In this document: one piece after another, positions 1 to 8,817 of the stretch
Position numbering within the stretch: position 1 is the stretch's first letter
Layout: each line of letters opens with the position of its first letter
From: Thermoplasmata archaeon
GTDB taxonomy: Archaea; Thermoplasmatota; Thermoplasmata; Methanomassiliicoccales; Methanomethylophilaceae
Assembly: GCA_015063285.1 (NCBI GenBank)
Contig: SUST01000006.1
Span: forward strand, 21,558-85,557
Direction of reading: 5' to 3'
Length of the DNA: 64,000 bases
Notes under the pieces: generated by a model
The model's input: the letters and a program-made list of their open reading frames with translations, nothing else
The model's database searches: none
Told to the model about the DNA's origin: nothing
Translations under genes and position numbers: made by a program

Positions 1-2
1 AC

Positions 3-440
3 GAATGCGGGGAACAGGGTCTGGTCCACATCATCGGGAGGAACAAGCTCGACAGCATATGGCTGAGCACCGGTGACAAGAAGGATCTGATGACGATCTG
101 CAACTGCTGTCCGTGCTGCTGTCTTTGGAACATGACCCGCAACATCTCGGACGAGATAGGGAGTCTTTTCAAACGCATGGAAGGCGTGACGGTCAAACTT
201 GACGACGGCAAGTGTGTCCAGTGCGGTTCATGCAGCGAGATATGCTTCACGAAGGCGGTAAAGGTCGCCGACGGAAGATTCGAGATAGATCAGAACCTCT
301 GCAGAGGCTGTGGAAGATGTGCAGAACAGTGTCCGGCAGATGCCATCACCGTGGTCTATGATGAAGGTGCTATTGACGGTATCGCTGACAGGATCGGATC
401 CCTCGTCAGACTGAACGACAGGGATCAGGTAGCGGATTGA
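3..440 (+). CDS. 4Fe-4S ferredoxin-type protein, 5' end cut off
   Basis: The reading frame is open from the first bases of the window, so the gene starts upstream and only about 145 C-terminal residues are seen. A cysteine-rich stretch (CNCCPCCC) is followed by two classical 4Fe-4S motifs, CVQCGSCSEIC and CRGCGRCAEQCP, the arrangement of a 2[4Fe-4S] ferredoxin domain. It is probably a cytoplasmic electron carrier or an iron-sulfur domain of a larger redox enzyme. The additional cysteine cluster before the ferredoxin fold occurs in uncharacterised anaerobe proteins. The gene ends with TGA and is followed convergently by a flavodoxin, another electron carrier. The partner enzyme cannot be named from this fragment. 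Confidence 0.8.
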   Translation, partial: ECGEQGLVHIIGRNKLDSIWLSTGDKKDLMTICNCCPCCCLWNMTRNISDEIGSLFKRMEGVTVKLDDGKCVQCGSCSEICFTKAVKVADGRFEIDQNLCRGCGRCAEQCPADAITVVYDEGAIDGIADRIGSLVRLNDRDQVAD

Positions 441-475
441 GAGAAGAAGGGGGCCTTTCGGCATCCCTTGGAAAT

Positions 476-868
476 TCAGAATGTGGCGATGAAATCGTCA
501 ATTGGTTTGGGATTCTCCTTGACGAGCTTCTTACCTTTGTTGAAGAAGACGTGGTTGGAGATACCGACCTCAGATGCAAGTGCGTCGCATTGCTTCTGGC
601 CTTTGTCGTCGTTGTACATACAGCAGACGAAGAATGCAGATTTCTTCTGAGAGATGACATCCTTGTTCTTCTGGACGTAGCTGACCAGTTCCTTGGGGAT
701 GCCTCCTGCCCAGACCCTTCCGCCGATTACGACGGTGTCATAGGATGCGAGGTCCTTTGAATCTGCATCGGAGACGCTCACTGCCTCTCCGCCGGTCTTG
801 CTGGCGATGTATTCGGCGACGGCCTTGGTGTTGCCGCCGGTTGACGCGTAAACGATGATTGTGCTCAT
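476..868 (-). CDS. flavodoxin-domain protein
   Basis: This 130-residue protein has the size of a short flavodoxin. The N-terminus (IIVYASTGGNT) is the FMN phosphate-binding loop, with the T/S-x-T-G-x-T-type pattern right after the first beta strand, and a second conserved segment (VVIGGRVWAGG) resembles the part of the flavodoxin fold that flanks the isoalloxazine ring. It is likely a soluble one- or two-electron carrier or a small NAD(P)H:quinone-oxidoreductase-like protein. It lies tail-to-tail with the ferredoxin-type gene and is not obviously in an operon. The redox partner is unknown. Confidence 0.8.
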   Translation of the reverse strand: MSTIIVYASTGGNTKAVAEYIASKTGGEAVSVSDADSKDLASYDTVVIGGRVWAGGIPKELVSYVQKNKDVISQKKSAFFVCCMYNDDKGQKQCDALASEVGISNHVFFNKGKKLVKENPKPIDDFIATF

Positions 869-982
869 GGAAAATCGCAGTTCGTTGTTGTATTTTAGGA
901 TATCCTATATGGTTACGAATTGTCCGCGATATCTGGCGATATGAGTTGATTCTGCCAACCTGATGCCGAAAACTGCGGGGCT

Positions 983-1873
983 TCAGCAGAAGAGATTCTT
1001 CTTGGTGATGATGTAGGGGTAGATGAAGAAGGACCAGATCATCATAAACGCTCCACCCAGACCGATGCCCCAATCCGGGAACGAAATCATGAAAACCAAC
1101 AGGATAAGTGCACCTATGGTCATTCCGACAAAGAATCTGAGGGCGTGCTCTTTGATACCTGTCTGCGGCACCTCATATCTCAGGTAGAGACGGTCCATGG
1201 TCCTGCCTATGAGCATCCCGTAGAGGAATCCTGCATACAATGCAATCCTGTCCGCATCGGCACCCCAGCATACCAAGCTTATGATAAACAGTGCTGTGAA
1301 GAAGATGACGTAGGCCGCGTTTACGAAGAGATATGTGCGGTCATCCTCGTATGCGTATTCCATTGATTTCCATGCCACTACAATGGCAATGAGGCCAACA
1401 GCTATGCCCGATAATATGTCCAAGGGCGTGTGGACGCACAGCACCAGTCTCCCCACGGTTATCAGCACCATTACGGCAATCAGAACGGTCTTGAACAGAC
1501 GGTTCCTGACGAATGAGGCCGCAGGCAGGAATGTGGAGATTGCGCTTGCAGCATGCCCGCTCGGTAGGGATAGTCCGTGAGCATTGACGCCATCGACCTT
1601 GATGATGCTCGGGTCCAGATCCCAAGGTCTTGGCTGATTGAATCCGTATTTGGAGACGACGGCGAACACCATCGCGGGAACGAACGATAGCGCCAGTATC
1701 TCTCCCTGCTTTTTGTTGATGCACCAGTAGAACAGAAGGGCCAGGGCTACAGGTACGGCCAGGTAGACGATCCTCGAGGACATCGCAGCGAAGAGATCCT
1801 CCAGGAATGGAAATTCCAGCCTGATGTCCTGAAGTGCATGAAGAAGCTCTACCCCTGTCCACATCGGGACCAT
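983..1873 (-). CDS. PAP2-family membrane phosphatase
   Basis: This integral membrane protein of 296 residues has the three-part acid phosphatase signature of the PAP2 superfamily: a K...RPW segment (KYGFNQPRPW), PSGH (SLPSGHAAS) and a GRxxxxxHxxxD segment (GRLVLCVHTPLDI). Several hydrophobic helices surround these motifs. The family dephosphorylates lipid phosphates such as phosphatidate or polyprenyl diphosphate at the membrane; the lipid substrate here is not determined. The gene is monocistronic as far as can be seen, and its 5' end faces the cobalt transporter operon across an AT-rich gap of about 300 bases. Confidence 0.85.
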   Translation of the reverse strand: MVPMWTGVELLHALQDIRLEFPFLEDLFAAMSSRIVYLAVPVALALLFYWCINKKQGEILALSFVPAMVFAVVSKYGFNQPRPWDLDPSIIKVDGVNAHGLSLPSGHAASAISTFLPAASFVRNRLFKTVLIAVMVLITVGRLVLCVHTPLDILSGIAVGLIAIVVAWKSMEYAYEDDRTYLFVNAAYVIFFTALFIISLVCWGADADRIALYAGFLYGMLIGRTMDRLYLRYEVPQTGIKEHALRFFVGMTIGALILLVFMISFPDWGIGLGGAFMMIWSFFIYPYIITKKNLFC

Positions 1874-2179
1874 AAATGCTTGTTATGGTTTTATGGATAT
1901 TGCACAGATTCTTCCTTTACCGATTCTATATTGTTATTATTATGGAGTAAAAAACCAACAAGAAACGATTGATTATAGGTCTGTTTAAACACCCATCCAT
2001 TTGGATGAAATCTGGCTATAATTGGATAATAAATCCAGTTAAATACATGGAGAATTCAACCAACTTATTAATATGAAATATTGATACATCATCGTAATCG
2101 GATAGTTAAACAAACTAAATTCGATACGGTGCCCGAGGAATACAGGTCCGGAGGCATCTACCATTGGATGGTGAAAAAA
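1874..2179 (+). promoter_or_regulatory. AT-rich promoter and leader region of the cbi operon
   Basis: This gap separates the divergent PAP2 gene from cbiM. A TTAAATA box at 2039-2045 could be the TATA element, which would leave a leader of roughly 110 bases before cbiM. A small palindrome (CATCC/GGATG, 1994-2007) lies upstream. I did not find the GTGTTAC half-sites that occur downstream of the operon, nor a recognisable cobalamin-riboswitch core. No gene is seen here apart from an in-frame upstream extension of cbiM that looks untranslated. Confidence 0.3.
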
Positions 2180-2866
2180 ATGCACATAATGGAAGGATAT
2201 TTAGATCCCATTTGGTGTGTAGTTTGGTTCGCGGTAATGGCGCCCTTCTTCATCGTCGGAGTAATCAAGCTCCGCAAGATCCTGAGGGACCACCCCGAGC
2301 AGAAGATGACAGTAGCTCTCTCTGGAGCATTCATCTTCCTGCTTTCCTCGCTCAAGTTGCCCTCGGTAACTGGATCATGCTCACACCCCACAGGAACAGG
2401 AATTGCAGTCGTATTCTACGGAGTCGGTGTTTGTGCCGTTCTCTCCACTATCGTTCTCGTTTTCCAGGCACTCTTGCTCGCACACGGTGGATTCACAACA
2501 CTCGGTGCAAACTGCGTGTCCATGGGAATCATCGGACCTTTGATCGGTCTGGTCTTCTGGAAGATCCTCAGGGGAGCAAACGCACCTGTCTTCGTCAGCA
2601 TGTTTGTCGCAGCATTCTTGGCTGACCTCATGACATATGTCGTAACTGCATTCCAGATGTCTCTGAACCTTATGACCTCAGTTGGAGCAGACTTCATGGA
2701 CACACTCGTCGAGATGCTCTCCATCTACGCGGTCACCCAGATTCCCCTCGCAATCGTTGAGGGAATCGTCCTCGGAATGTTCGCACACTACCTGGCAACC
2801 TCCAGGGCAGACATCTTCGAGATCGCTGACAACAACAAGCTGAACCCCTTCTCCACGGAGGCATGA
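2180..2866 (+). CDS. cbiM: CbiM, substrate-capture membrane protein of cobalt ECF transporter
   Basis: CbiM is the S component that binds the metal ion and delivers it to the CbiQ/CbiO module. I chose the ATG at 2180 because the mature N-terminus must read MHIMEG: in the related NikM the terminal amine, the second-residue His and a later His coordinate the metal. A ribosome site (GGTGA) sits just upstream. The second His motif, SCSHPTGTG, is present near residue 75. About six to seven hydrophobic helices follow. It overlaps cbiN by ATGA and heads a five-gene operon. Whether cobalt or nickel is preferred cannot be told from sequence alone; a methanogen with corrinoid methyltransferases needs both. 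Confidence 0.92.
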   Translation: MHIMEGYLDPIWCVVWFAVMAPFFIVGVIKLRKILRDHPEQKMTVALSGAFIFLLSSLKLPSVTGSCSHPTGTGIAVVFYGVGVCAVLSTIVLVFQALLLAHGGFTTLGANCVSMGIIGPLIGLVFWKILRGANAPVFVSMFVAAFLADLMTYVVTAFQMSLNLMTSVGADFMDTLVEMLSIYAVTQIPLAIVEGIVLGMFAHYLATSRADIFEIADNNKLNPFSTEA

Positions 2867-2868
2867 AA

Positions 2869-3162
2869 ATGGCAAATGACAAGATGCTCTACATCGCAGG
2901 ATTCGCAGTTGTCGCAATCATCGTCGTCGGAATCCTTGCATTCATCCCCGGAGACTTCGGCGGATCCGATGATTCCGGAGGAGAGGCTGCAGAAGACCAC
3001 GGTTACGAGCCTTGGCTGACAGACTGGATCGATGCAATCTACGGAGAACTCCCTGGAGAGATCGAGTCCATGCTGTTCGCAGTACAGGCAGCTATTGGAG
3101 CAGTCCTTATCGGCTACTTCATTGGATTCAGTCGTTCCAAGAAGAAAGTAGAGATGGAATGA
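2869..3162 (+). CDS. cbiN: CbiN, small auxiliary subunit of cobalt ECF transporter
   Basis: This is a short protein of about 97 residues with two transmembrane helices separated by an extracytoplasmic loop that ends in the CbiN-typical YEPW. CbiN assists metal loading into CbiM. Two ATGs are possible, at 2863 (overlapping the cbiM stop) and 2869; the second is preferred because GGAGG at 2857-2861 is seven bases from it but only one base from the first. The C-terminus is basic (SRSKKK), in line with a cytoplasmic end. Confidence 0.88.
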   Translation: MANDKMLYIAGFAVVAIIVVGILAFIPGDFGGSDDSGGEAAEDHGYEPWLTDWIDAIYGELPGEIESMLFAVQAAIGAVLIGYFIGFSRSKKKVEME

Positions 3163-3186
3163 TCTCAATAATCCGAGAGTGGCCGA

Positions 3187-4017
3187 GTGTCTGAACAAGT
3201 AGAGATGGACGAGCTGGCTTACAGCTCGCGTATGGTAAACTGGGCCCCTCTCGGAAAACTCCTTTTTGTTCTATCCCTTTTGATTATCGGGATAGTAACA
3301 AACAGTATTCTGGTGCCCATGATCACATTTTCGATAGGCATGATTATGATGGCCTATTCGACAAACCTTAAGGTACCTTTATTGATTTTCTTGGCAATCG
3401 GAGAAGCGATTCTGATCATGGTCCTGGGAAGCGGTATGATATCGATCCTGGGAGACCATTCTCAGCCTGCCCTTTGGCAGGATCAGATCCTCTGGTTCAA
3501 CATCTACATGACGGAACAGAGTTTCAACCAGGCCTGGTTGATCTTCTTCCGTGCTATTGCCGGTGTCACACTCATGCTATCTTTCGCATGTTCGACACCT
3601 ATCCCTTATCTTTCATTCGCAATCAAGAGTCTCCGCTGCCCCAACGAGATCACCGAACTCATCGTTCTGATCTACAGGTATGCATTCCTCCTTCTGGAGA
3701 GATTCCTTGTCATGATCGATGCGGCACAGTGCCGTCTCGGGTACAACGGCCCGATGACCGCTATGAAATCATACGGCGGGGCGATGGCAGGGACATTCAT
3801 CTTCTCGATGGAATTGGCAGAGAAGTCCGAGGCCGCTTTGGCGTGCAGGAACTACAACGGAACCTTCCCAATATTCCGCGAGCCCAAGAAGCTCTCGATT
3901 AAATGGGTGGTCATCTCCGTCGGCGCGGTCGTCGCATTGTACTTCATCGGGGAGTACTCCAGCGATTGGGTCAACATGGCGCAGCTGTTCGCACCTCTCT
4001 TCGGGTGGGACATATGA
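3187..4017 (+). CDS. cbiQ: CbiQ, transmembrane coupling subunit (ECF T component)
   Basis: This 276-residue membrane protein has four to five hydrophobic helices and a cytoplasmic region rich in charged residues with Ala-Arg-type coupling segments (for example AAQCRLG and EAALACRNY) that dock onto the ATPases. It has the size expected for CbiQ. The start is a GTG at 3187; an in-frame ATG at 3205 is an alternative. Its last codons overlap the next gene by ATGA. As the T component it transmits ATP hydrolysis by the two CbiO subunits to CbiM. Confidence 0.87.
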   Translation: MSEQVEMDELAYSSRMVNWAPLGKLLFVLSLLIIGIVTNSILVPMITFSIGMIMMAYSTNLKVPLLIFLAIGEAILIMVLGSGMISILGDHSQPALWQDQILWFNIYMTEQSFNQAWLIFFRAIAGVTLMLSFACSTPIPYLSFAIKSLRCPNEITELIVLIYRYAFLLLERFLVMIDAAQCRLGYNGPMTAMKSYGGAMAGTFIFSMELAEKSEAALACRNYNGTFPIFREPKKLSIKWVVISVGAVVALYFIGEYSSDWVNMAQLFAPLFGWDI

Positions 4018-5144
4018 GCGAGATATTCAGATTGGAGGACGTGACGTTCGCTCATCCTAACAGCACAAGGAACGTCCTCAATAACATGAGTCTCAGCATC
4101 GAAGAGGGTTCCCGCAATGCTATCCTGGGGGCCAACGGTGCAGGTAAGACAACGTTCTTCTACACTCTGACAGGCGTCTACAAGCCTCAGAGCGGTACTG
4201 TTTACAATCATGGTGAGCCCGTCGAATACACCAGGGAAGGGCTCCTTAATCTGAGGTCCGAAGTGGCTGTCATCCTGCAGAATCCGGATGAGCAGATATT
4301 CTGTTCACTGGTCGAGGAGGATGTAGCGTTCGGGCCACTCAACCTCGGTCTTGACAGAGATGAGGTCGGGGAAAGGGTCGCAAAGGCCCTCAGGGATGTC
4401 AGGATGACTCCTTACGCAAGGCGTCCTCTGCAGCAGCTGTCCGGAGGACAGAGGAAGAGGGTCGCTATCGCAGGTGCCCTTGCGATGCATCCCAAGATAA
4501 TGATCATGGACGAGCCTACAGCGGGTCTCGACCCCCAGGCATCCATGGAGGTCATGGAATTGGCCGAGAAGCTCCACCTGCAGGGTGTCACGGTTCTGAT
4601 ATCCACTCACGACATCGATATCGTGTACAAGTGGGCGGACACCTCAGATATAATCTACAATGGCAAGTTCGAATACAGCGGGGCTGTGGAGGAGTTCTAC
4701 AGTGATTCCGAGCGCGTATACAGATGCGGTCTGCTGACGCCATCAGTGTTCAACATGAACAGGGACATCTGCGCCATAGACGGATTGTCCGTTTCTCCGT
4801 ATCCGCGCAACAGCTGCGAGTTCACGGCCAAGTTCGGTCAGCCGAATAAGTCGGGCAGACTGGTCTGTGTACCGGTCGAAGAAGAGACCGCAGTGGGAAG
4901 ATACGAGGACGTCATGAAGGATCTCAGCAATGTATCCTCGGGAGTCTACGGCTCTGACGCCAGGTATGCTCTGACAGAGAAACATGTCGATTACCGCTTC
5001 GATGCCATCGACACATGTTTCACGGAAGCGGTCGAAGGCAAGGACTCCGTCCTGTTCTACGATTCGATCTACGCTCCAACGGTCCAAGCACAGTGCGATA
5101 GGCTGAAAGAATTCGGTTTCGAAGTTGATATGGAGGTGATCTGA
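4014..5144 (+). CDS. cbiO: CbiO, first ATPase of the cobalt ECF transporter
   Basis: This ABC ATPase has Walker A (GANGAGKTT, about residue 39), Q-loop (LQNPDEQIF), signature (LSGGQRKRV), Walker B (IMIMDEPTAGLDP) and H-loop (STHD). The start at 4014 is set by the ATGA overlap with cbiQ; the frame is open further upstream but inside cbiQ. At 376 residues it is about 100 longer than most CbiO proteins: after the ATPase domain comes an extra C-terminal domain of roughly 120-140 residues that is also present in the next gene. The extension is not a motif I recognise. Confidence 0.9.
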   Translation: MSEIFRLEDVTFAHPNSTRNVLNNMSLSIEEGSRNAILGANGAGKTTFFYTLTGVYKPQSGTVYNHGEPVEYTREGLLNLRSEVAVILQNPDEQIFCSLVEEDVAFGPLNLGLDRDEVGERVAKALRDVRMTPYARRPLQQLSGGQRKRVAIAGALAMHPKIMIMDEPTAGLDPQASMEVMELAEKLHLQGVTVLISTHDIDIVYKWADTSDIIYNGKFEYSGAVEEFYSDSERVYRCGLLTPSVFNMNRDICAIDGLSVSPYPRNSCEFTAKFGQPNKSGRLVCVPVEEETAVGRYEDVMKDLSNVSSGVYGSDARYALTEKHVDYRFDAIDTCFTEAVEGKDSVLFYDSIYAPTVQAQCDRLKEFGFEVDMEVI

Positions 5145-6286
5145 TGGGAACACTCTTAGAGGCAGATAAGGTCACTTACTCCTACAGCAGGAAGGGACCG
5201 AAGGTCCTGGATGAGCTGTGCATGAAGATCGAGGAAGGTAAGAAGACAGCGATTATGGGATGCAACGGTGCTGGTAAGTCCACACTGTTCAGCGTATTGA
5301 ACGCGCTCTACAAGCCTGACCATGGCAAAGTCCTTTTCAGGGATAAGCCTCTGACATACAGGCATAAGGACATCATCAAGATGCGTTCCGAGGTGTCTAT
5401 CCTATTCCAGAATCCGAACGATATGATGTTCAAACCTTATGTCGAGCAGGATGTGGCCTATGGGCCCGAGAACATGAGGCTCCCGAAGGAGGAAGTGGAG
5501 GAGAGGGTCCAGGAGGCACTCTTCGCCGTCGGAATGGAGGAGTACCGCAAGTCTCCGATCATGAAGCTGTCCTACGGACAGAGGAAGAGAGTCACGCTCG
5601 CCGGAGTCCTAGCGATGAGGCCTAGTGTCATCATTATGGATGAGCCTACCGCAGGATTGGATCCCCAGATGGCCTATGAGGTCATGGAGATCGCTGAGCA
5701 GATGCATTCGTCCGGTGTCACTGTCATCATGTCTTCGCACGATACCGATTTGACATACTCGTGGGCGGATGAGCTTCGTGTCCTTTACGGCGGTAAGTGC
5801 GCATACAGCGGAGAGCCTGAACCGTTCTATTCGGATTACGAGAGTGTTCAGAAGGCAGGATTGCTTCTGCCCACGGTATTCATGATGAACCGTACCCTGG
5901 CAAGTCTAGGAAAGATGGATCTGGAACCATATCCGAAGGCACAATCCCAGTTGGCACTCAAGACAGCACAGCACAAGGATGTCAACCTCGGTGCCTTGCA
6001 TGTCATCAGGGCCGAGAGGGAAACCGATCTCAATGCGATAATCGAGGAATACGACCTCGGTAAGATGCCCAAAGGTGTGTATGGAATGAGCGCCAGATTC
6101 GCGGTCAGGAACACAGCACTGGATGTGGACTTCCTGTACAACGGTCCTGAGAATTGTACCATGAAGTGTCTGGACGGACAGGATTCCGTCCTGATCTGTG
6201 ATCCCATGATGCTCGATAAGGCTGTATCCTCAGCCACGTTCATCAATGAGAACGGGTTCGGCAAGATCAATATCGATGTCATCTGA
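5144..6286 (+). CDS. cbiO: CbiO, second ATPase of the cobalt ECF transporter
   Basis: This is a paralogue of the preceding gene (380 residues). Walker A (GCNGAGKST), Q-loop (FQNPNDMMF), signature (LSYGQRKRV, with Tyr in place of the usual Gly), Walker B (VIIMDEPTAGLDP) and H-loop (SSHD) are present. Its start overlaps the previous stop (TGATG) and is preceded by GGAGGTGATC, a near-perfect ribosome site. It carries the same kind of C-terminal extension as its neighbour, ending in a similar hydrophobic strand. The two ATPases probably form a heterodimer under CbiQ. Confidence 0.9.
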   Translation: MGTLLEADKVTYSYSRKGPKVLDELCMKIEEGKKTAIMGCNGAGKSTLFSVLNALYKPDHGKVLFRDKPLTYRHKDIIKMRSEVSILFQNPNDMMFKPYVEQDVAYGPENMRLPKEEVEERVQEALFAVGMEEYRKSPIMKLSYGQRKRVTLAGVLAMRPSVIIMDEPTAGLDPQMAYEVMEIAEQMHSSGVTVIMSSHDTDLTYSWADELRVLYGGKCAYSGEPEPFYSDYESVQKAGLLLPTVFMMNRTLASLGKMDLEPYPKAQSQLALKTAQHKDVNLGALHVIRAERETDLNAIIEEYDLGKMPKGVYGMSARFAVRNTALDVDFLYNGPENCTMKCLDGQDSVLICDPMMLDKAVSSATFINENGFGKINIDVI

Positions 6287-6289
6287 ATA

Positions 6290-6430
6290 ATAACACGACC
6301 TGAATAATAAAGCTATATTCGTGTTACTAGTGGAATTCCTTAGTAACACGAATTGATTATTTTTAGCATACTTTACCAATAATCCAGATATGATGTTACC
6401 AGAGTAGCAAGATTCCATAATTGGTGTTAC
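6290..6430 (+). promoter_or_regulatory. palindromic GTGTTAC/GTAACAC operator, NikR-like
   Basis: A perfect 13-base inverted repeat has arms at 6317-6329 and 6341-6353 with an 11-base spacer; its core reads GTGTTAC-N15-GTAACAC. Further half-sites occur at 6291-6298 (TAACACGA) and 6424-6430 (GTGTTAC), so alternating half-sites cover the gap between cbiO and the metal ATPase. From memory, this half-site resembles that reported for the nickel repressor NikR in some prokaryotes. The position suggests metal-responsive control of the ATPase gene downstream. A terminator role for the palindrome is less likely, since only a short TTTTT follows. Confidence 0.55.
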
Positions 6431-6488
6431 TTTTGGTCATCATGATGCATACCCTATTAATCCTACCAATCGATGTAAATGATTCGAT

Positions 6489-8624
6489 ATGATGGATGCA
6501 GGCGAAGGTATTCTGAGTGATAACGTAAAACGCATCGTGTTACTGCTCATAGCGGTAATCTCGGTAGTCACATTCCTAATGAGAGATGACCCGGTCAGCG
6601 AATATCTGCCTTGGGCAGTCTATGTACTGTGCGGGCTGCTCGCACTTTGGTATATTCTGACCGGAGTAGCTGAGAAGGAGGAGATTGATCCCAACACGAT
6701 GGTCGCTCTGATGCTGATCTACGTTATGTTCAACGGCCATTATCTCGTCGTAGGTCTTGTCCCGATCATTCTGCTCGTTCTCGATTTCATCAAAGATGAA
6801 GTGAAGAAAGGGTTGCTGGTCCTGATAATCGCAGGCATATCATTGATTCTGTCCCTCACCATCCCAGAAGCATTCCACGCCGATCCTGCATGGATCGCGA
6901 TCGTGATATGCGGAGCACCCATCATATGGGATGCCGTAACCGGGCTGATCCTCCACCATGACATCAAAGCTGATGTCCTGGTCGCGATAGCGATCATCGC
7001 CGCCCTGTATCTAGGCGAATGGTTCGCTGCCGGAGAAGTCGCTCTGATCATGGAGATCGGAGGATTCCTCGAGGATTACTCGGCTGCAAAGGCCAACAAA
7101 GGAATCGAAGCCCTTCAGGACATGTCCCCCAAGACCGGAAGGGTTGTAGATGGAGATACCGAGCGCGAGGTACCTGTCGAGGAAATCCAGGTCGGGTCTA
7201 TCGTGAGGGTACGTCCGGGAGAGGCCGTGCCTGTGGACGGAAAGGTCGTTTCGGGAGAGACATCGATCGACCAATCCGTCATCACAGGCGAATCCCTCCC
7301 TGTGGACAAGCTTGTTGGCGATACGGTTTTCAGCGGAACGATCAACCAGATGGGGTCCTTCGACATGGAGGTCACCAAGAATGCAGAGGATTCCTCGTTC
7401 CAGAGGATGGTCGGAATGGTCTCCTCCGTGGATGCGGACAAGACGCGTATGGTCAAGGTAGCGGACAAGTGGGCCACATGGCTGGTCGCCACCGTCATGG
7501 TGCTGGCGGTTGCCACATACTTCCTCACGGAAGACATCTATCGTGCCGTGACAGTATGTATCGTGTTCTGTCCCTGTGCATTCATCCTTGCGACCCCCAC
7601 AGCTGTCGTAGCGACCATCGGTAACCTTGCAAAGCGCGGTGTGCTCGTCAGGGACGGAGACTCCCTGGAGAGGATGTCGCAGATCGATACTATAGCCTTC
7701 GATAAGACAGGCACCATAACGGAAGGAAGACCGAAGATCCAAGAGGTTTCATCAGTCAATGACAGGTTCGAGTTCGTATCACTCATCGCTTCGGCAGAAT
7801 CTGCTTCAGAGCATCCTCTGGCCAAAGCATTCGTGTCCTTTGCAGACAAAGAAGGTGTCGAGCATGTAAAGGCTGATTCCTTCTCCATGTCCGTAGGCCG
7901 CGGTATCTCCGCAAAGGTAAGCGGAAAGGATGTCATGATAGGCAATTCAAAGATGATGGAGGAGAAGGGTATTTCGATTCCGGCAGAAGCCGCGGAACGC
8001 ACCGCAAACTTGTATGCAGAGGGATGCACCGTCGTCTATGTATCGATCAATGGTAATTACGAAGGATTCGTAGCATTCTCGGATTCCATCCGTCAGACTT
8101 CCAAGGACACCGTATCCGAATTGTCCTCTCTAGGGGTGAACAGCATCCTCCTAACAGGTGACAACAGCCGTGCAGCATCGCATATGGCTGCGGAGGCAGG
8201 GATCAAGGATATCGTCTCTGACTGTACTCCTGAGGTCAAGGTCTCGTCAATAGAGGAGAGACAGGGTTCCGGTGGCAAGGTCTGTATGGTAGGAGACGGA
8301 GTGAACGATGCCCCGGCCCTCAGGAAGGCCTGGGTCGGTATCGCGATGGGATCCACAGGAACGGATATAGCCGCAGATGCTTCGGATATGGTCCTGGTCA
8401 AGGACGGTCTCGAGTCGCTTCCGCATCTGGTATCGATCTCCAGAAAGATGATGGGTAAGGTCAAGTTCAACATCACGTTCTCCCTGTGCTGGAATTGCTT
8501 GGCCGTAGCACTGTCTATGCTTGCGGTACTGGGGCCTGTGACCGGTGCCCTGGTGCATAACGTCGGTTCGGTGGCAGTGGTTGTGAACTCGGCACTGCTC
8601 CTCATGTACGGAAGAAAGAAATAA
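6489..8624 (+). CDS. heavy-metal P1B-type ATPase
   Basis: This P-type ATPase of 711 residues has no N-terminal metal-binding domain. The membrane CPC motif (about residues 360-362), the phosphorylation motif DKTGT (about 404), the P1B-specific SEHPLAKA in the nucleotide-binding domain, TGDN, and GDGVNDAPAL are all present. The last helix carries HN-x-GSV...NS, which differs from the copper-type signature and is closer to divalent-cation exporters. It probably pumps Zn, Co, Ni or Cd out of the cell. Its position after the cobalt importer and a NikR-like operator suggests cobalt/nickel homeostasis, but the substrate is not proven. Confidence 0.88.
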   Translation: MMDAGEGILSDNVKRIVLLLIAVISVVTFLMRDDPVSEYLPWAVYVLCGLLALWYILTGVAEKEEIDPNTMVALMLIYVMFNGHYLVVGLVPIILLVLDFIKDEVKKGLLVLIIAGISLILSLTIPEAFHADPAWIAIVICGAPIIWDAVTGLILHHDIKADVLVAIAIIAALYLGEWFAAGEVALIMEIGGFLEDYSAAKANKGIEALQDMSPKTGRVVDGDTEREVPVEEIQVGSIVRVRPGEAVPVDGKVVSGETSIDQSVITGESLPVDKLVGDTVFSGTINQMGSFDMEVTKNAEDSSFQRMVGMVSSVDADKTRMVKVADKWATWLVATVMVLAVATYFLTEDIYRAVTVCIVFCPCAFILATPTAVVATIGNLAKRGVLVRDGDSLERMSQIDTIAFDKTGTITEGRPKIQEVSSVNDRFEFVSLIASAESASEHPLAKAFVSFADKEGVEHVKADSFSMSVGRGISAKVSGKDVMIGNSKMMEEKGISIPAEAAERTANLYAEGCTVVYVSINGNYEGFVAFSDSIRQTSKDTVSELSSLGVNSILLTGDNSRAASHMAAEAGIKDIVSDCTPEVKVSSIEERQGSGGKVCMVGDGVNDAPALRKAWVGIAMGSTGTDIAADASDMVLVKDGLESLPHLVSISRKMMGKVKFNITFSLCWNCLAVALSMLAVLGPVTGALVHNVGSVAVVVNSALLLMYGRKK

Positions 8625-8634
8625 ACAACAATTG

Positions 8635-8663
8635 GCGGGGGAGACCCCGCTCTAGTTTTTTTT
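8635..8663 (+). terminator. hairpin and T-tract terminator after the metal ATPase
   Basis: GCGGGG and CCCCGC form a six-base-pair stem with a GAGA loop (8635-8650), followed by eight Ts at 8656-8663. It lies 11 bases after the stop of the metal ATPase gene. Confidence 0.75.
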
Positions 8664-8817
8664 AATTGTATTTCCATTTTTCAATAATAATTAAATTAAT
8701 AATGAGAGAAATAAATATAATATTTGTAGAAATTAATTATTAAAAAATAATAAAAAATATTAATTTAAGAATAATAAATACAAAAATAATATAAATATAC
8801 ACGATAGTTGATCGTTT

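Noticed and set aside
2039..2179. Cobalamin riboswitch in the leader of cbiM.
   Set aside because: I could not identify the conserved B12-box or core helices; the 110-base leader is short and AT-rich.
6317..6353. Intrinsic terminator of the cbi operon.
   Set aside because: The perfect inverted repeat is AT-rich in its centre, lacks a strong T-tract directly after it, and its half-sites recur at 6291 and 6424, which favours an operator.
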